Below are positions 9,726-20,545 of a DNA stretch of 35,811 nt, piece by piece (positions within the stretch are counted from its first letter, which is position 1; every line of letters starts with the position of its first letter). The position numbers were made by a program, and so were the translations under genes. Source of the DNA: Sperchopsis tessellata (lineage: Eukaryota; Arthropoda; Insecta; Coleoptera; Hydrophilidae); assembly GCA_033557685.1 (NCBI GenBank), contig JAWQRN010000155.1, forward strand, positions 1-35,811. The letters run 5' to 3'. The notes under the pieces are model-generated. The model searched no databases. It was not told the origin of the DNA and saw only the letters and a list, made by a program, of their open reading frames with translations.

Positions 9726-9886
9726 CGATCTTGATCAAAGATTGGTCTTGTTCGAAGATTGATTTTGATTAAAGATCTATCTTGATCAAAGATATATCTT
9801 GATCAAAGATCTATCTTGATCAAAAATCGACTTTGATCAGAAATCGATCTTGATCAAAAATCGGTCTTGATCAAAGATCGATCTGG
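9726..9886. repeat. 17-bp palindromic minisatellite, nine units
   Basis: Nine consecutive 17-bp units, roughly CGATCTTGATCAAAGAT, run from 9726 to 9878 with a partial tenth. Every unit keeps the 17-bp spacing without indels, and most differ at only one to four bases. The unit is nearly self-complementary (CTTGATCAAAG and GATC), so the array is dense in GATC and either strand can fold on itself. No flanking inverted repeats were recognised. Confidence 0.92.
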
Positions 9887-12757
9887 ATTCCATTCGGGTA
9901 ACTCGGCTAGACTATTCGTTACAATCAAGGCGAATACGATTTTAAAATTGGCGTAATTCCAAAAATAACATACTATAGAAAAAAGTTCTACGAAATCGTG
10001 GGAAGATGTTCTGAAATTGTCGTTTATAAATGAATATCTGTTTCTTTGGTGGCCAACAGGAAACTATTCAATACATATATTGTATTAACAAAAAATAACC
10101 TTTAAAATAAGAGCACAACATCATCTGAAGAAAGGCCAGAAACAAATAAACCTTTTACTGCAGGGCCATGATATAAGTTTTAGTAGGCCAAAATAATTTT
10201 ACATTTTACACTTATAATTAGAAAAGCGCACTTCTGTTACAGCTTAAAGATTATAATTAAGTTTCATCCTACTACTTTTTAAACATTTCTCCATTTTTTC
10301 TTTTTCATAAATTTCATTTAAATAAAATTAATGGTGTAAAATAACAACGTATAGTATAAAACGTCATAGTAAAAGTTTCAGGTTGCGTTACGCGCTTGAT
10401 GTATAGTGTTTACTAAATATGAACAGAAATTCAAACTATAAATTAGCTAATGTGCTTTTCAAACAATTCGCAATAGTATTGTGTAAAATATTATCGGTGC
10501 AAGTTTTGGTTCGTTTTTTTTGTTCCGTGAAAGATTTGAGAAGTATTATATAGATATTTTTACTTTATGTATAATACTTCATGACAATAGTTCATTATTT
10601 ATGGACAACTTATGAAGGTGCGCAAGTCTGTTTGAATTACAGTTTTTCATTGACTTTTAATTTCTACATTTTAATAAAAATTTGTCATTTTTCTTTTGTC
10701 TTTGAAATTGCACCATTCTTACTGCTACTATATCATTTGTTCTTGCTCTTGAATGAAACCTTCATGGAAAACTTCTATAAAACTCAGGGAGGCCTTACAA
10801 ATGTCTATTGTTATTATGAGTGATTTGAGCATGGTCAGTTCTCTGACATGGTGCAATAACCATACCAATAAATTTTGTAATTACACGGGTGAAAGTCCAG
10901 AAAGAACATATCCGTTTATAAATTTTGTAACAAAATAAATACATCACTTTTATTGACTTAAAATTTAAAGTATTATTTCGGTTTAATTTTTTGAACATCT
11001 GTAATAACTGATGTAGTGGAGTAATTCCAAGACTACAATTGTTTGGTTTTATTAATATCCAGTTGAACACGTCGAGTGATTGTGTATTTTGTAAATTAAA
11101 TTAACAATATAGCAAATATAAAGCCATGTCATCCTCCTGAGGGTACAATATACAATACAAACTCAAATTGTGTACATAATATAATAGGAACGGCTCGACA
11201 AATAAATAAAAAAAAATTATATAAGTCACTTACATGTTCAGTAAATATTTAGTTGATATGAAGTTTTGATAGTAAATGCCTACTGTTATCCATTATCTAA
11301 GGACATTAAAACATTGGCTAATTCCTGAATCGAGATAAAAAAATACATGTGAAAAAGCAGTTGTATAACATTGGTCATTTTATTCAAAAATTCATACAGT
11401 GGAATTTAAATTAAAATAAATAATTTAAAACATTTACACTATATGGTACAGATTAATCATATGTAAAGTGAGAGATTTATTGTTGCCAGCTAAAGGAACA
11501 ATCTATTAAATTAAACGCTCGTGGTGAAAAAACCAACAAACGATTAGTTATTCAATTATGCTAATGAACTGGAAAAAAAGCTGCTGGTTATCCAACAATT
11601 TAAGCTATGTTCACCTTTTATACCTCAGTAGTGACTTAATTATTTATCAATTGGATAGCTAGTATACTTAGAAACAGTATGGTGTTTATGATGCATTAAC
11701 ATTATGAAATAATCAAAATCTTTGCAGTGCTTATATCCCTCTTTAAAGATAACTGAAACCCTATACAACACAAAGATTACGCCCCGAAACTAAATACTTC
11801 ATAAGTTAACACGTTAAGGTTAAATACTAGAGCAGTGTTGAATTCACATACTCTAAACCTAATTTAAAATCTCCTTTTTTGTAATTATAAAAATACGATG
11901 TACTCAAATTGTTATGTTCCTTATGTACCCACAGGTACGCACACCTATGTGTTAATCACGTGATCTCTCTGCCGGGGTTTCCGGGCATAGAAATATGATG
12001 CATGGCCGAAGCTTAGGTAGTCGAATTATAAATCCTAAACACTAAACTCTGTCGGCTAGCCATGCAATTCTATTTATTATCTTTTTATTCTATGACTATT
12101 TTCAGTAAACTATTTCATAATTTTTCTTAAATAATTTACATAAAGAGTTTTACTTCATATTTATTTTTATTATTCCATTATTATCGTATCTTATACTGTA
12201 TTTAATCTGTCCCCAGTAATCTTTTATTTGATCACTATATCTATTTTATTATTTTGAATGCAAAACCAAAGATAACTTTAAACAGAGTATTGGTTTGGTG
12301 GATAGACTTGGAGTGTTGGCAGTTGTGGCATACACGTTGATAACAGGCTGAAGATGGGGGCAGAGACTCCTTGTATTCACTACGAGATAATTTGTTATAC
12401 CGTTTTGCCTAATACAAAATCCACATAAAATAAACTTTAAACACAATAAACCGGGAAAAAGCAAGTCTATATTTAGGCCAGTATATTACAACTCTTTCAT
12501 GGCCAAGTCTTAATTGATTCTCCATGTCCATAATAAACATATCACTTCATGATTTATTTCAAATACTCAGCGTACTGAAATGATATAAACCATGTTTGAT
12601 CATTAGATAAGTTACTATCTGGTATTTTCTTGTGTTGGAATATTGTAAACCTGGAATTTTCATAATCATTGTAAACTATAACTATCAGTGCACGTTATAT
12701 TACTGTAACACCTCCTTCATATTGATTGCACGTTTTATTTTCAATTTCATTTTGTAG
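9887..12757. other. No gene confirmed
   Basis: Nearly 3 kb of AT-rich sequence. Frames at 10581-10823, 10753-10938, 10795-11070 and 12249-12464 have no motif and overlap one another on opposite strands or frames. A patch at about 11935-12060 is richer in GC and contains the imperfect inverted string GCCGGGGTTTCCGGGC, without clear meaning. Confidence 0.45.
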
Positions 12758-12815
12758 GCGCAAAACAGCGCAGAACTGCTTCCCGGATTACAAAGCGGTA
12801 TAATCCAGTATCGTG
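12758..12815 (+). CDS. Candidate internal exon, 58 bp, unknown gene
   Basis: The tract TTTTCAATTTCATTTTGTAG is a strong acceptor ending at 12757, and G|GTAAGA at 12816 is a strong donor. The enclosed 58 bp are markedly GC-richer than the flanks. Two frames are open: one reads AQNSAELLPGLQSGIIQYR, the other AKQRRTASRITKRYNPVS. The first can be joined without a stop to the 24-bp island at 13347-13370, giving DGRDVFRT across the junction. The second would be in phase with the island at 2365-2520 but meets a stop on entering the microexon. I do not recognise the gene. The joint presence of acceptor, donor and GC rise makes this one of the better host-exon candidates. Confidence 0.4.
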
Positions 12816-13346
12816 GTAAGAACTTTACCATCAATGTTTTTTCCATGCTAATGGTTGGAGACACACTATTTTATTTCTTGTTTTGATCTAAAGTTAATAT
12901 TGAACAATAGCTCCCGAGATTGCAAAACGACCAGGTACAATTTAGCATGAATATTACGAAAAGTGCCTTGCCATACAAGCTCATTCTTCTAAGAGTTACA
13001 ACTCTGATCATTTTTGTGTACACATAATCATTATGTCAGACGTAAAATGTCTGCTTGTCATATTGTATCCTGTTAGTTATCAATAAGTTTACGCTGTATG
13101 TATGTATCGTTTTGATGAATTAGCATACAATTACAGCTATGTGTCTGGCTCAAGACGACTTAACCTTTTTCTTATATTTTTATTAAATACAATCGCGTGT
13201 CCATCCACTTACATATATATTTGAGAGTTACAACAAACATAACAATTCATTTATGGGTCCTTCAGTATTTTCATTAAACAATCATGCCATTTTGTTTGCG
13301 CCTGAAGCCAAAATGTATTCGTAGGAAAGAGGGTTATTTTTAATAG

Positions 13347-13370
13347 ATGGAAGGGACGTATTCAGAACAG
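13347..13370 (+). CDS. Candidate 24-bp microexon, unknown gene
   Basis: It ends in CAG followed by the perfect donor GTAAGT at 13371 and is preceded by TATTTTTAATAG. The 24 bp are eight codons long, so it preserves the frame. Joined to the frame of 12758-12815 that reads QSGIIQYR it continues without a stop. The acceptor is weak. Alternatively the donor closes a longer exon that contains a short ORF starting at 13283 (MPFCLRLKPKC), or the site is chance. Confidence 0.25.
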
Positions 13371-13380
13371 GTAAGTTTTT

Positions 13381-14519
13381 AATTTGTATAGTAATATATT
13401 ATACATATTATGTTCTTGCGTGTATTTTGCTTTAACAAAGGCTTAGCCTCTATATAGTATCTACTTAAAAAATGATAGGTTTTAACATACACACCCAAGC
13501 AGGAATAACTATTTCTACCCTCTGCATACCCACTTTTCGAAATAAAACAAATTAAGTACATTAAAAGTTTTTGCAAAGCACCGACTCAATATTTGATAAC
13601 GATCGAACAGCTTATTGTACATTTACCCCCCCCCCATTATCATTAAACATTGCTTACTTTTTATTCTTAATAAACATAGGTACATTAAGGGAAAGCGTTT
13701 TCTTCATATATTAAATACATTTAGAAACAAAAGAGCATTTCCCAACCAGAGCTATTAATTTTCTTATTATCTTTTTAGTTAACAAGAACATAGAATTATT
13801 AATTGTTTAATATTCTTAGCGACATACGATAATGGGGCGATGAAAGTAATGTATAATTTAAATAAGTAATTGAAACGACTTATGTTGAAAACTCTAAAAA
13901 GATTACGAGACGCATTGTTTTATTTTCGTAGCCTCTTTGGCAATGCATTTTCTAAAAAAAAAAATACTGTATAGGTGACCATAATTTGCCTCAATACTGT
14001 TTTCCTTATGCCTTGTATTTAAAAGATAAATACTTAATCAGGTACATACGTGTCCTAATTTTGATAGTATTGTATGGATATGAATGCCTCATCTTTACCG
14101 AAGTCACTTCGATTAGTTTGCGCCACTAAAAATAAATCACGAAATACGCAGGTGTCCCAAATAATTTGAACTACACGGGTATTTTCGTTATTATTACTCT
14201 TACTATTATCATTTTTGAGATAATAGTTATTATACTTATTTTATATGAAGGTCACAGTAAGCTATGGCTTAGTTAAATTATCTTATTTTTTCCGTTACAA
14301 TGGTATATCATTTTAGGTACTATATTTAATGAGTAACAATTGTATAAGAAAAAAATATTCTGAGCGCAGAAAATCTGCTCCAATTACATTTTGGAGACTA
14401 GAAAATAATTTAAAAAAACAGGAAAATAACTAGTTTTGGCGACAGAAAATTAGCCAAACATTTCCAATAGAAAAACACAAAGAATTACAAAGAATAAACA
14501 ATGTACTAAAACAAAAACT
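13381..14519. other. No gene seen
   Basis: AT-rich sequence with a ten-base C run near 13626-13635. The minus-strand frame 13379-13576 has no motif. Confidence 0.5.
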
Positions 14520-15045
14520 CATGTTTTTTTTTTAAAAAACCAGTAAAATTTCACCTATTTAAGGAACATGTATGCCAAAGTTTAAAACCAAGCGATGATG
14601 AATATCGACGTTTTTTCGTCAATGGTATGTAAAGAAATGTATAGAAACTCCCAATTTTTCATATAAAATATTATGATCAGACGAATCGGAATTTAATAAT
14701 AAAGGAATATTTAATTGGTTCAAAAACATTTCTGGGAAATTGATGTTAGAAGGTAAGCTCGTCTCAAGTTCGATTTTTCAAAAAATCTGTGGGGTAGGTC
14801 TTTGATGCTCGCCTTTAACTTTAACTAGTTGACCGATATTTGCATACGCTGCAAAATGAAGTAGAGTAATGCTTGAATAATTTACCGCTAGCTGCAACTT
14901 TTAACCTATGGTTCCAAACAAGACGGTGCACCGACCTAAGGAATAGAATCTGAGGTCTAATAATCAGTGGATAGATAATTGAACAACAACAGCTTAACCA
15001 GCTAGATTCCCCGATCGCAGTTCTTTCAATTTCGTTTGCAACACT
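14520..15045 (+). mobile_element. Decayed DDE transposase relic (IS630/Tc1/mariner superfamily), plus strand
   Basis: Read across frames, the plus strand gives FHLFKEHVCQSLKPSDDEYR (from 14549), then WYVKKCIETPNFSY, SDESEFNNKGIFN with the first catalytic Asp (about 14680), YLHTLQNEVE, LNNLPLAATFNLWFQ, QDGAPT with the second Asp (about 14920), QWID, and PARFPDRS where the PDLxPxDF block should be (to about 15045). This is the order found in the insect lineage described for 9225-9520, in which the linker helix, SDES motif, LQNE...NLWFQQDGAP and WPxRSPDL follow one another. There are several frameshifts and stops, and no N-terminal helix-turn-helix was identified. The relic is non-functional. 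The match is clear because many short blocks fall in the right order. Confidence 0.75.
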
Positions 15046-18000
15046 ATTATTTCAAAACTTTCCGATTGACATGAAAAGCAGCGTTCTCCGTGAGGATCCC
15101 ACAAAATGGGCAATTATTAGAAACTTTTTTTTTAAATCTTTTAGTTAATTTTTTTCCAAAAATTTGATATTAACACTCATGGACAATTTAAAATTAATAA
15201 ACCAGTTTATTCTTTTTTTATGCGCAAAGTTGATAATGGCAAATGCTTATAAAATTATTTTTAATGGAAGAAAATACGAGTATTTAACTAAGTCTTAACC
15301 TTCTACGCCCTTCACATAAAATTATGAAGGTAACTGTAACATTCAACATATTCAGTTCTTGAAGAAAATGTTATATCCGAAACACCATTTTCCGAAAAAT
15401 CCGCTTTTTTATTTAAAAAATCTATTTTTAGCACGATGAAAATAATTAGCCAAGTTGCATAAATGTCTTGAATTATGTGGGAGTATGTCGTAAAACGTAA
15501 ATATATTTTGCCACGCAGAAAACCTTTCAAAAAATTTTGAAGCTATTTTCAATAAAACAGAAAAAGAAAAAAACTTAATTCAAGCATAAAACAAAGTTAG
15601 TTCATTAAAATAATAGACTTTAGATGAACCTCTACATTTTAGAATTTCATTGGTCCGTGCTATGAGCAGCAAGTTTCCCCAACATGTGCAAAAAATAACT
15701 GCGAGGCTTTGAACAGCTAAAAATTAATAATAATAATACTATTGTAGAACTGTAATAAAAAGTTAAAGTACACTGTATAAATATACCAAGACAGGTGGAC
15801 TAGGTGGTACAATAAGCGAAATATTGGGGAATAGTGGGGTGAAGCAATAAATTGTCAGTGAAAGTTATGTATTTAAATCAAATCTAATCAAAAGAATTAT
15901 GAATAGATTAGATGGATTGTAGAAGGTAGAAAAAAATTGATACCGAAATATTTAATAAAACTATGCTTAGAGTATGTTGTACGACCATAATCTATGTAAA
16001 AGAAGCAAAATAGGTTTGCAAGAAAATATTAGTATGAAAATAACTAATATGACAACAAAAAATACAAATTACAAATGCGTGCTATCTTGATGGTGTATTT
16101 GCACATATGCAATACACTTAAGTCATTTCCGGTGTTAGTCCTATGAACTGTCGTCCAGTTGCATATTTTCGGTATAAAACCTATGTTGGTCAGACTCGTG
16201 TGGAGTGTTGTTCCAAAACTCAAGTATGTAATAATAATATCTCCTAAATGATAATAAACAAAATAAATTTATACTCAAAATAAATAATATTATTTATTTG
16301 TAATTCATTGCCTCGTAAACAGCTGCATAAACAGTTCCAAGTACTCTGATCTACAAAAATATTCATGACAAGTCCCCATTTGTTATTGATTCTAATAGTA
16401 CCTTTCCAGAATTAAATACATTACCTATTGCATTTTACATAGACTTTAATTTAGTGAAATAAAGTTGACATATGTCCAACTTGGAGTTCGAGACTTCAAA
16501 AACAATTGCCTTGTTCCACTCATTCCATGTCACGTGCCCCCCCTCCATCAAAATTAATATTTTAATACATGTAAATAATGGCATATGAAAAGCCCATCCC
16601 ACATGAGATTCCGACCCATCATATCAGATAGTTACAGTTTTGTACAAAAAGGTTGTTTCCAATTTAAAACCTATTTTTTTTTGCAATGAAGTGTAGTCTG
16701 ACAATGCTAAAACTGAATGAACAAAGGACTAACATTGTTATATACATCGCCATAGTAATCAATCCTTTATTATAAACAATAACATAATAAGACTCTTTTC
16801 ATATTAAAGGAAATTGTATTCTAAATATTTTAATGATTTTTAAATCATGTTTAATTAACTTAAACTTGTGACTTAGTCTTCCTAAACTTAAACTGAACTT
16901 TATAATGTGTCAGTACTATCAGCCAGTCTCTTTGTATATATCTATTTTTAATATATAAAGATTACATCTGTGGCATTTGCAAGCTCTAATTCACTATTGC
17001 ACAAAAGATAATTTAATAGTGATATATTTACACATGTTAAACTAAATTATTTAGCATGCACCATTAAACATCGGTTACAGGTATGCATGTTGTATCTATC
17101 AACTTAGCACATTTGTCTCGGCATAATCCATTTTTTCACAGTTGATATAAATCCTTATAAACTAATTTGGTATACCATAAATGTAAGTTGAGAACTTTAT
17201 TATGACAAAGTTTTTTAATCAGTTTAAATAGTTCATAAATAAAGTATTATTTTTAAAATTTAGTGTGTTTTATGACCACGCTACACTAAAGAACTTGGGT
17301 ATGTATAATACATGTAAAGGCATACAGGGTGCTAAGAGTACCAAGTTCATATTAATGCCTGAAAATATTACCTGCAGATAGAAATATTTTGAAGCTTTCT
17401 TTTATGTGGGTGATATTTTGTACCAATTCACACAAATTGTAGGTATGAAAGGATTTCTGTTGTTTTTACTTTTCAATATACCATATAATGGAAGTATTAG
17501 ATTGATGGAAAACGGGAAATCGGTAAAGCAGCAGTTGCAGTTACCTATCAAATGAAAAAGTTTCAGGAAAACATTATAGATTTTGCCATTGTCCACAAAT
17601 TTTTTGAATAATACCAATTGCTTTGAACAGTTAACGAGAAGTTGGCACTTATCCGAGCATCTACACGGTTACTACCCGAAAACAACATTCGTATAAAATG
17701 TTATATTTTAGTTTATTTTTTCCAGTTCCGGGGCTGATTATATTTTTGGCAAATTTGTTGTACTTTTTTCCGGATAATTTCCTCTGGAGTAGGAAATTTT
17801 CTGAAAAAGAGCTATAGATTATTCCGTAAACATTACAGTTTCGGAAATATTTACGATGTTATTACTTTATTACTATTTTCTCATAAACAAGTATAGTTTA
17901 GTTTATATACGGTGAACAGCTAAATTATAGAACAAATTCATTAACACTGAAACAATTAATTTTTCGAAAAAAACGCTTATTTCTGTATTAAATTCAATGT

Positions 18001-18202
18001 CCACCTTTCCCTGTTTTCATGTGATGAAGTCATAGCCTTCTTTTTAATTAAAAAAACACCAACATTTTTTTGAATAATAACATCAAAATGAGGCTATCTT
18101 ACAAAAAAAAACATTTTCAAATATATGCCTCCAACATTTTACTACTAACAAAGAAAAACAAACTAAATTCAGTTATTAAGTAAATAAATTTAATTAATTT
18201 AT
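15046..18202. other. No gene confirmed
   Basis: About 3.1 kb of AT-rich sequence. The minus-strand frames 15312-15530 and 17402-17617 have no recognised domain. CATACAGGGTGC near 17321 resembles the element end seen at 9225 but has no transposase next to it. A short dispersed repeat around 15686-15712 recurs at 23435-23462. Confidence 0.45.
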
Positions 18203-19030
18203 TTAAATATTGCGAATGACTTCTGGACTAATTCTACGCATTTCATACTTTAGTCGATTTTTCAATTCCTCTAGATTGTATAGTCTATCTACATAGACTT
18301 TGGATTTTAAAATAGCCTCATGATAAAAAAATCAAGGGGTGACAGATCTGGGAACCTTGGGGGTCACTCTATCGGTCCTCGTTTACCAATCTACCTCTCA
18401 GGAAAGCAGCTGTCTAAAAACTCGCGAATAGGACGTGCAAAAGGCGGATGTGCACTATCTTGTTGAAACCAGATATTATCATTTGGTAAGTCAGGATCAT
18501 TTTCACACGGAAAATTCCAGAAATCTCTGCCCCGTAAGGGAGTCTTCAAATAAGAAAAGGCCCATGATTATAGTGTCAACTATGTCTACCCACACTTTAA
18601 CTTTCTGAGGGTGTTGAGTATGTACATTAGTCATCTAATGAAGATTATATCTGCTCCAATAACTGCAATTTTGTCGATTCACTTGTCCATGTAGCCAAAA
18701 GGTGTATTCATCAAAATTACATTCGGCGATCGGGATCAGCTTCATTGAGTTCATGTAGTAGCTGAATTTTGTAAGGATTTTCCTTTTCTTTTTTCAGCAC
18801 ACATAATTAAGATCGCTGACTAACTCCATTAACTGCTGCAACTTGTCGAGAAGTACTACGAGGATTCTCTTCCATACTTAAAAGAATATCAGTTTTAACG
18901 TTTTCGTTAAGTTTAGGACGCCCAGCATTGGGAATGTGTTTAATGTCCAGTTTCTGTAAATTTCCTCTCGATTATACTAACTGTGAATCGGCTGATAGGT
19001 CTATCTGGATTTCTTAAATTCAAAGTACGA
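18203..19030 (-). mobile_element. Decayed DDE transposase relic (IS630/Tc1/mariner superfamily), minus strand
   Basis: Reading the minus strand from right to left in coordinates: NPDRPISRFTVS and then KHIPNAGRPKLNENVK (linker after the helix-turn-helix domain), ILLSMEENPRSTSRQVAAVN, NTPFGYMDK (near the first Asp region, which is garbled), VWVDIVDT-like and GPFLFEDSL-like blocks, NDNIWFQQDSAHPPFARP with the second Asp (about 18440-18480), then CFP, RLVNED/RWIG and a shifted SPDLSPLDFF-like block, and finally YNLEELKNRLKYEMRR to a stop at 18203. The usual Gly of QQDGAH has become Ser. Stops and frameshifts are scattered throughout. The N-terminus is lost at about 19030, where the foldback 19036-19332 begins, so that element probably inserted into, or recombined with, this one. 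Confidence 0.82.
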
Positions 19031-19035
19031 AATCT

Positions 19036-19332
19036 TCAGGTTTTCCGGAATGTAACTGAGTGTTGACTTGATTTTTGTCGACGTTTCGTACACTTTTGCA
19101 GGGGATGTTATTACGACATGTAGCTCTTAAAAGTGCTAAGTATAAACTTCCAGGTAGCTCTCAAAAGTGCTAGGTATGGGTGCCGACCAGCTAGCACTTC
19201 TAACAGCTACATAGCAGCTTATACTTAGCACTTTTTAAGAGCTACATATCTTGATAATGCTCCCTGAAACGGTGAACAACATGTCGGCAAAAATAAAAGT
19301 CAACAAACAGTTACCTCCCGGAAAACCTGAAA
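19036..19332. mobile_element. PLE-type foldback: long inverted repeat resembling pLTR sequences
   Basis: The left arm (19036-19145) and right arm (19219-19332) are inverted copies of each other: TTCAGGTTTTCCGGAATGTA on the left matches the complement of TACCTCCCGGAAAACCTGAA on the right, and the match continues through GTTGACTT, TTTTTGTCGAC / GTCGGCAAAAA and GTAGCTCTTAAAAGTGCTAA. The 73-bp centre holds a second, nested inverted pair (19154-19175 with 19190-19210) related to the inner ends of the arms, so the GTAGCTCT...AAGTGCTAG word occurs four times. The GTCGGC-AAAAATAAAAGTCAACA and CCGGAAAACCTG words are, from memory, typical of terminal pLTR regions of insect Penelope-like elements, which can occur in inverted orientation. 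No RT lies within it. Confidence 0.7.
19249..19287 (+). ncRNA. Degenerate hammerhead-ribozyme-like segment in the foldback arm
   Basis: The right arm reads TCTTGATAATGCTCC, CTGAAAC, GGTGAACAACATGTCGG, and the opposite arm (minus strand, 19077-19088) reads CGAAACGTCGAC at the matching place. PLE pLTRs are known to carry minimal hammerhead ribozymes built on CTGATGA, a stem, then GAAAC and GTC. Here CTGATGA appears as TTGATAA and the GAAAC of the right arm is changed to GAACAAC, while the left arm keeps GAAACGTC but has lost the first half. Each arm thus preserves the half the other lost. Neither is expected to cleave. The identification rests on motif memory and on the PLE-like surroundings. 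Confidence 0.35.
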
Positions 19333-20369
19333 ATATCTAATGTGGCCGTGGAAGTCTACATACAAAATTACAAAGTAAGAAATATTTACTTAATAACTTC
19401 CATTTTTCTAAACTCTATATTGAATTTCACTTGTGTTTGTTAAGAATACAACAGCTCTGTTAAATTTGCTAAGTAAACCTATACTTCCCTTCACTGTATC
19501 TGCAGCAATTTTAACTTGGGAGTTAAGAAGTGAAAATTGTCCTAACTACAACAGCGCAGCTTAATGAAGTTTTGTCAGTCTGGTACCAATTGCTCATGCG
19601 AAACTGCTTGTACGTATACTTTGTTAAATGTCCCTGGGCATTACGTTTGCACCAGCAGCAATGTGCTAGATTGCTGGTGCTCTGCGACTTAAAGTAGGTC
19701 TAGTGCACGGAGTATGTAGGACAACACAGATCAGACGATCGCGGCCTCCAAACCGCCCCAGTTGCCCCATATACTTACTACTCATTATTCCGCGGAGCGG
19801 TCGGTCGGCATGACCAAATAAGATTTCGGGCCCCAATCACAATACAACTGTTCACTCACTTTCATCTGACCCTGAGAATTGTCTTGTTTATTTGGGAGGT
19901 TTGTCGAAGAAATCGAATATTGTGCGGGCTACGGCTACCACAGTGCAGAAACATATTAAGTTTTTATTATCAATTGGAACATGTTGTCATCGAAAATACC
20001 AGTTAATTGCTACAGAATAACGAGAGAACAGATTACTGTCCATCTAAGTCCGATGTAATATAAAATCAATTAAAAAGCTTACGTTCAAATATTCATAGCT
20101 GCAATAATTTAGGTAGGGCGTATTTTTATGTTATCTACATAGCTATGTAAAACACGTATAACATTAATACGCATTTATTTCTATAAAGTAAAGCAAAGTA
20201 AAGTAGATATTTAATCATATTTACAAAATACAATTTTGAAAAGAAACGCCAAAGGGACAATTGCAATCAAATATAATAGAAACACAATTCAATAAATACA
20301 CAAATCACACATTAAAACAATCGCTTACATATACTATCTACCGCGAGACTGAGATCAAAAAATAATTCG
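19333..20369. other. No gene confirmed; GC-richer patch with a hairpin
   Basis: 19500-19960 is clearly richer in GC than its neighbours. It contains the hairpin GCACCAG-CAG-CAAT...ATTG-CTGGTGC at 19649-19680. A short open stretch at about 19885-19990 has protein-like composition (GLSKKSNIVRATATTVQKHI) but no start or splice boundaries. It could be mobile-element or PLE-associated sequence. I do not identify it. Confidence 0.4.
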
Positions 20370-20545
20370 ACTACACACTCGTTTCATAAAGGATAAAACC
20401 GCACACTTATTTACAAAATCATCAATTATATCCATCATAACGGGTTCGAATATTTTTACGAACACAGATGTTATCACAGGACGATAATTTCCCAGCACCA
20501 ATCTGTCGCCTTTTTTTTAATTTGGAGTAACAGACATTTCACCAC
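20370..20545 (-). mobile_element. Non-LTR retrotransposon RT fragment (fingers region)
   Basis: The minus strand reads MSVTPN, a stop, then KKGDRLVLGNYRPV, followed by FVKIFEPVMMDIIDDFVNKC. This is the classic start of the LINE RT domain, in which V-x-P-I-F-K-K-G-D, then N-Y-R-P-V/I-S, then the K-I-x-E-x-x-M helix and L-N-x-x-x-L-L occur in this order. The stop falls where the I-F of PIFKKGD should be. Downstream the reading is lost before the next RT motif, so this is a short isolated piece of an old jockey/CR1-type copy. Confidence 0.75.
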
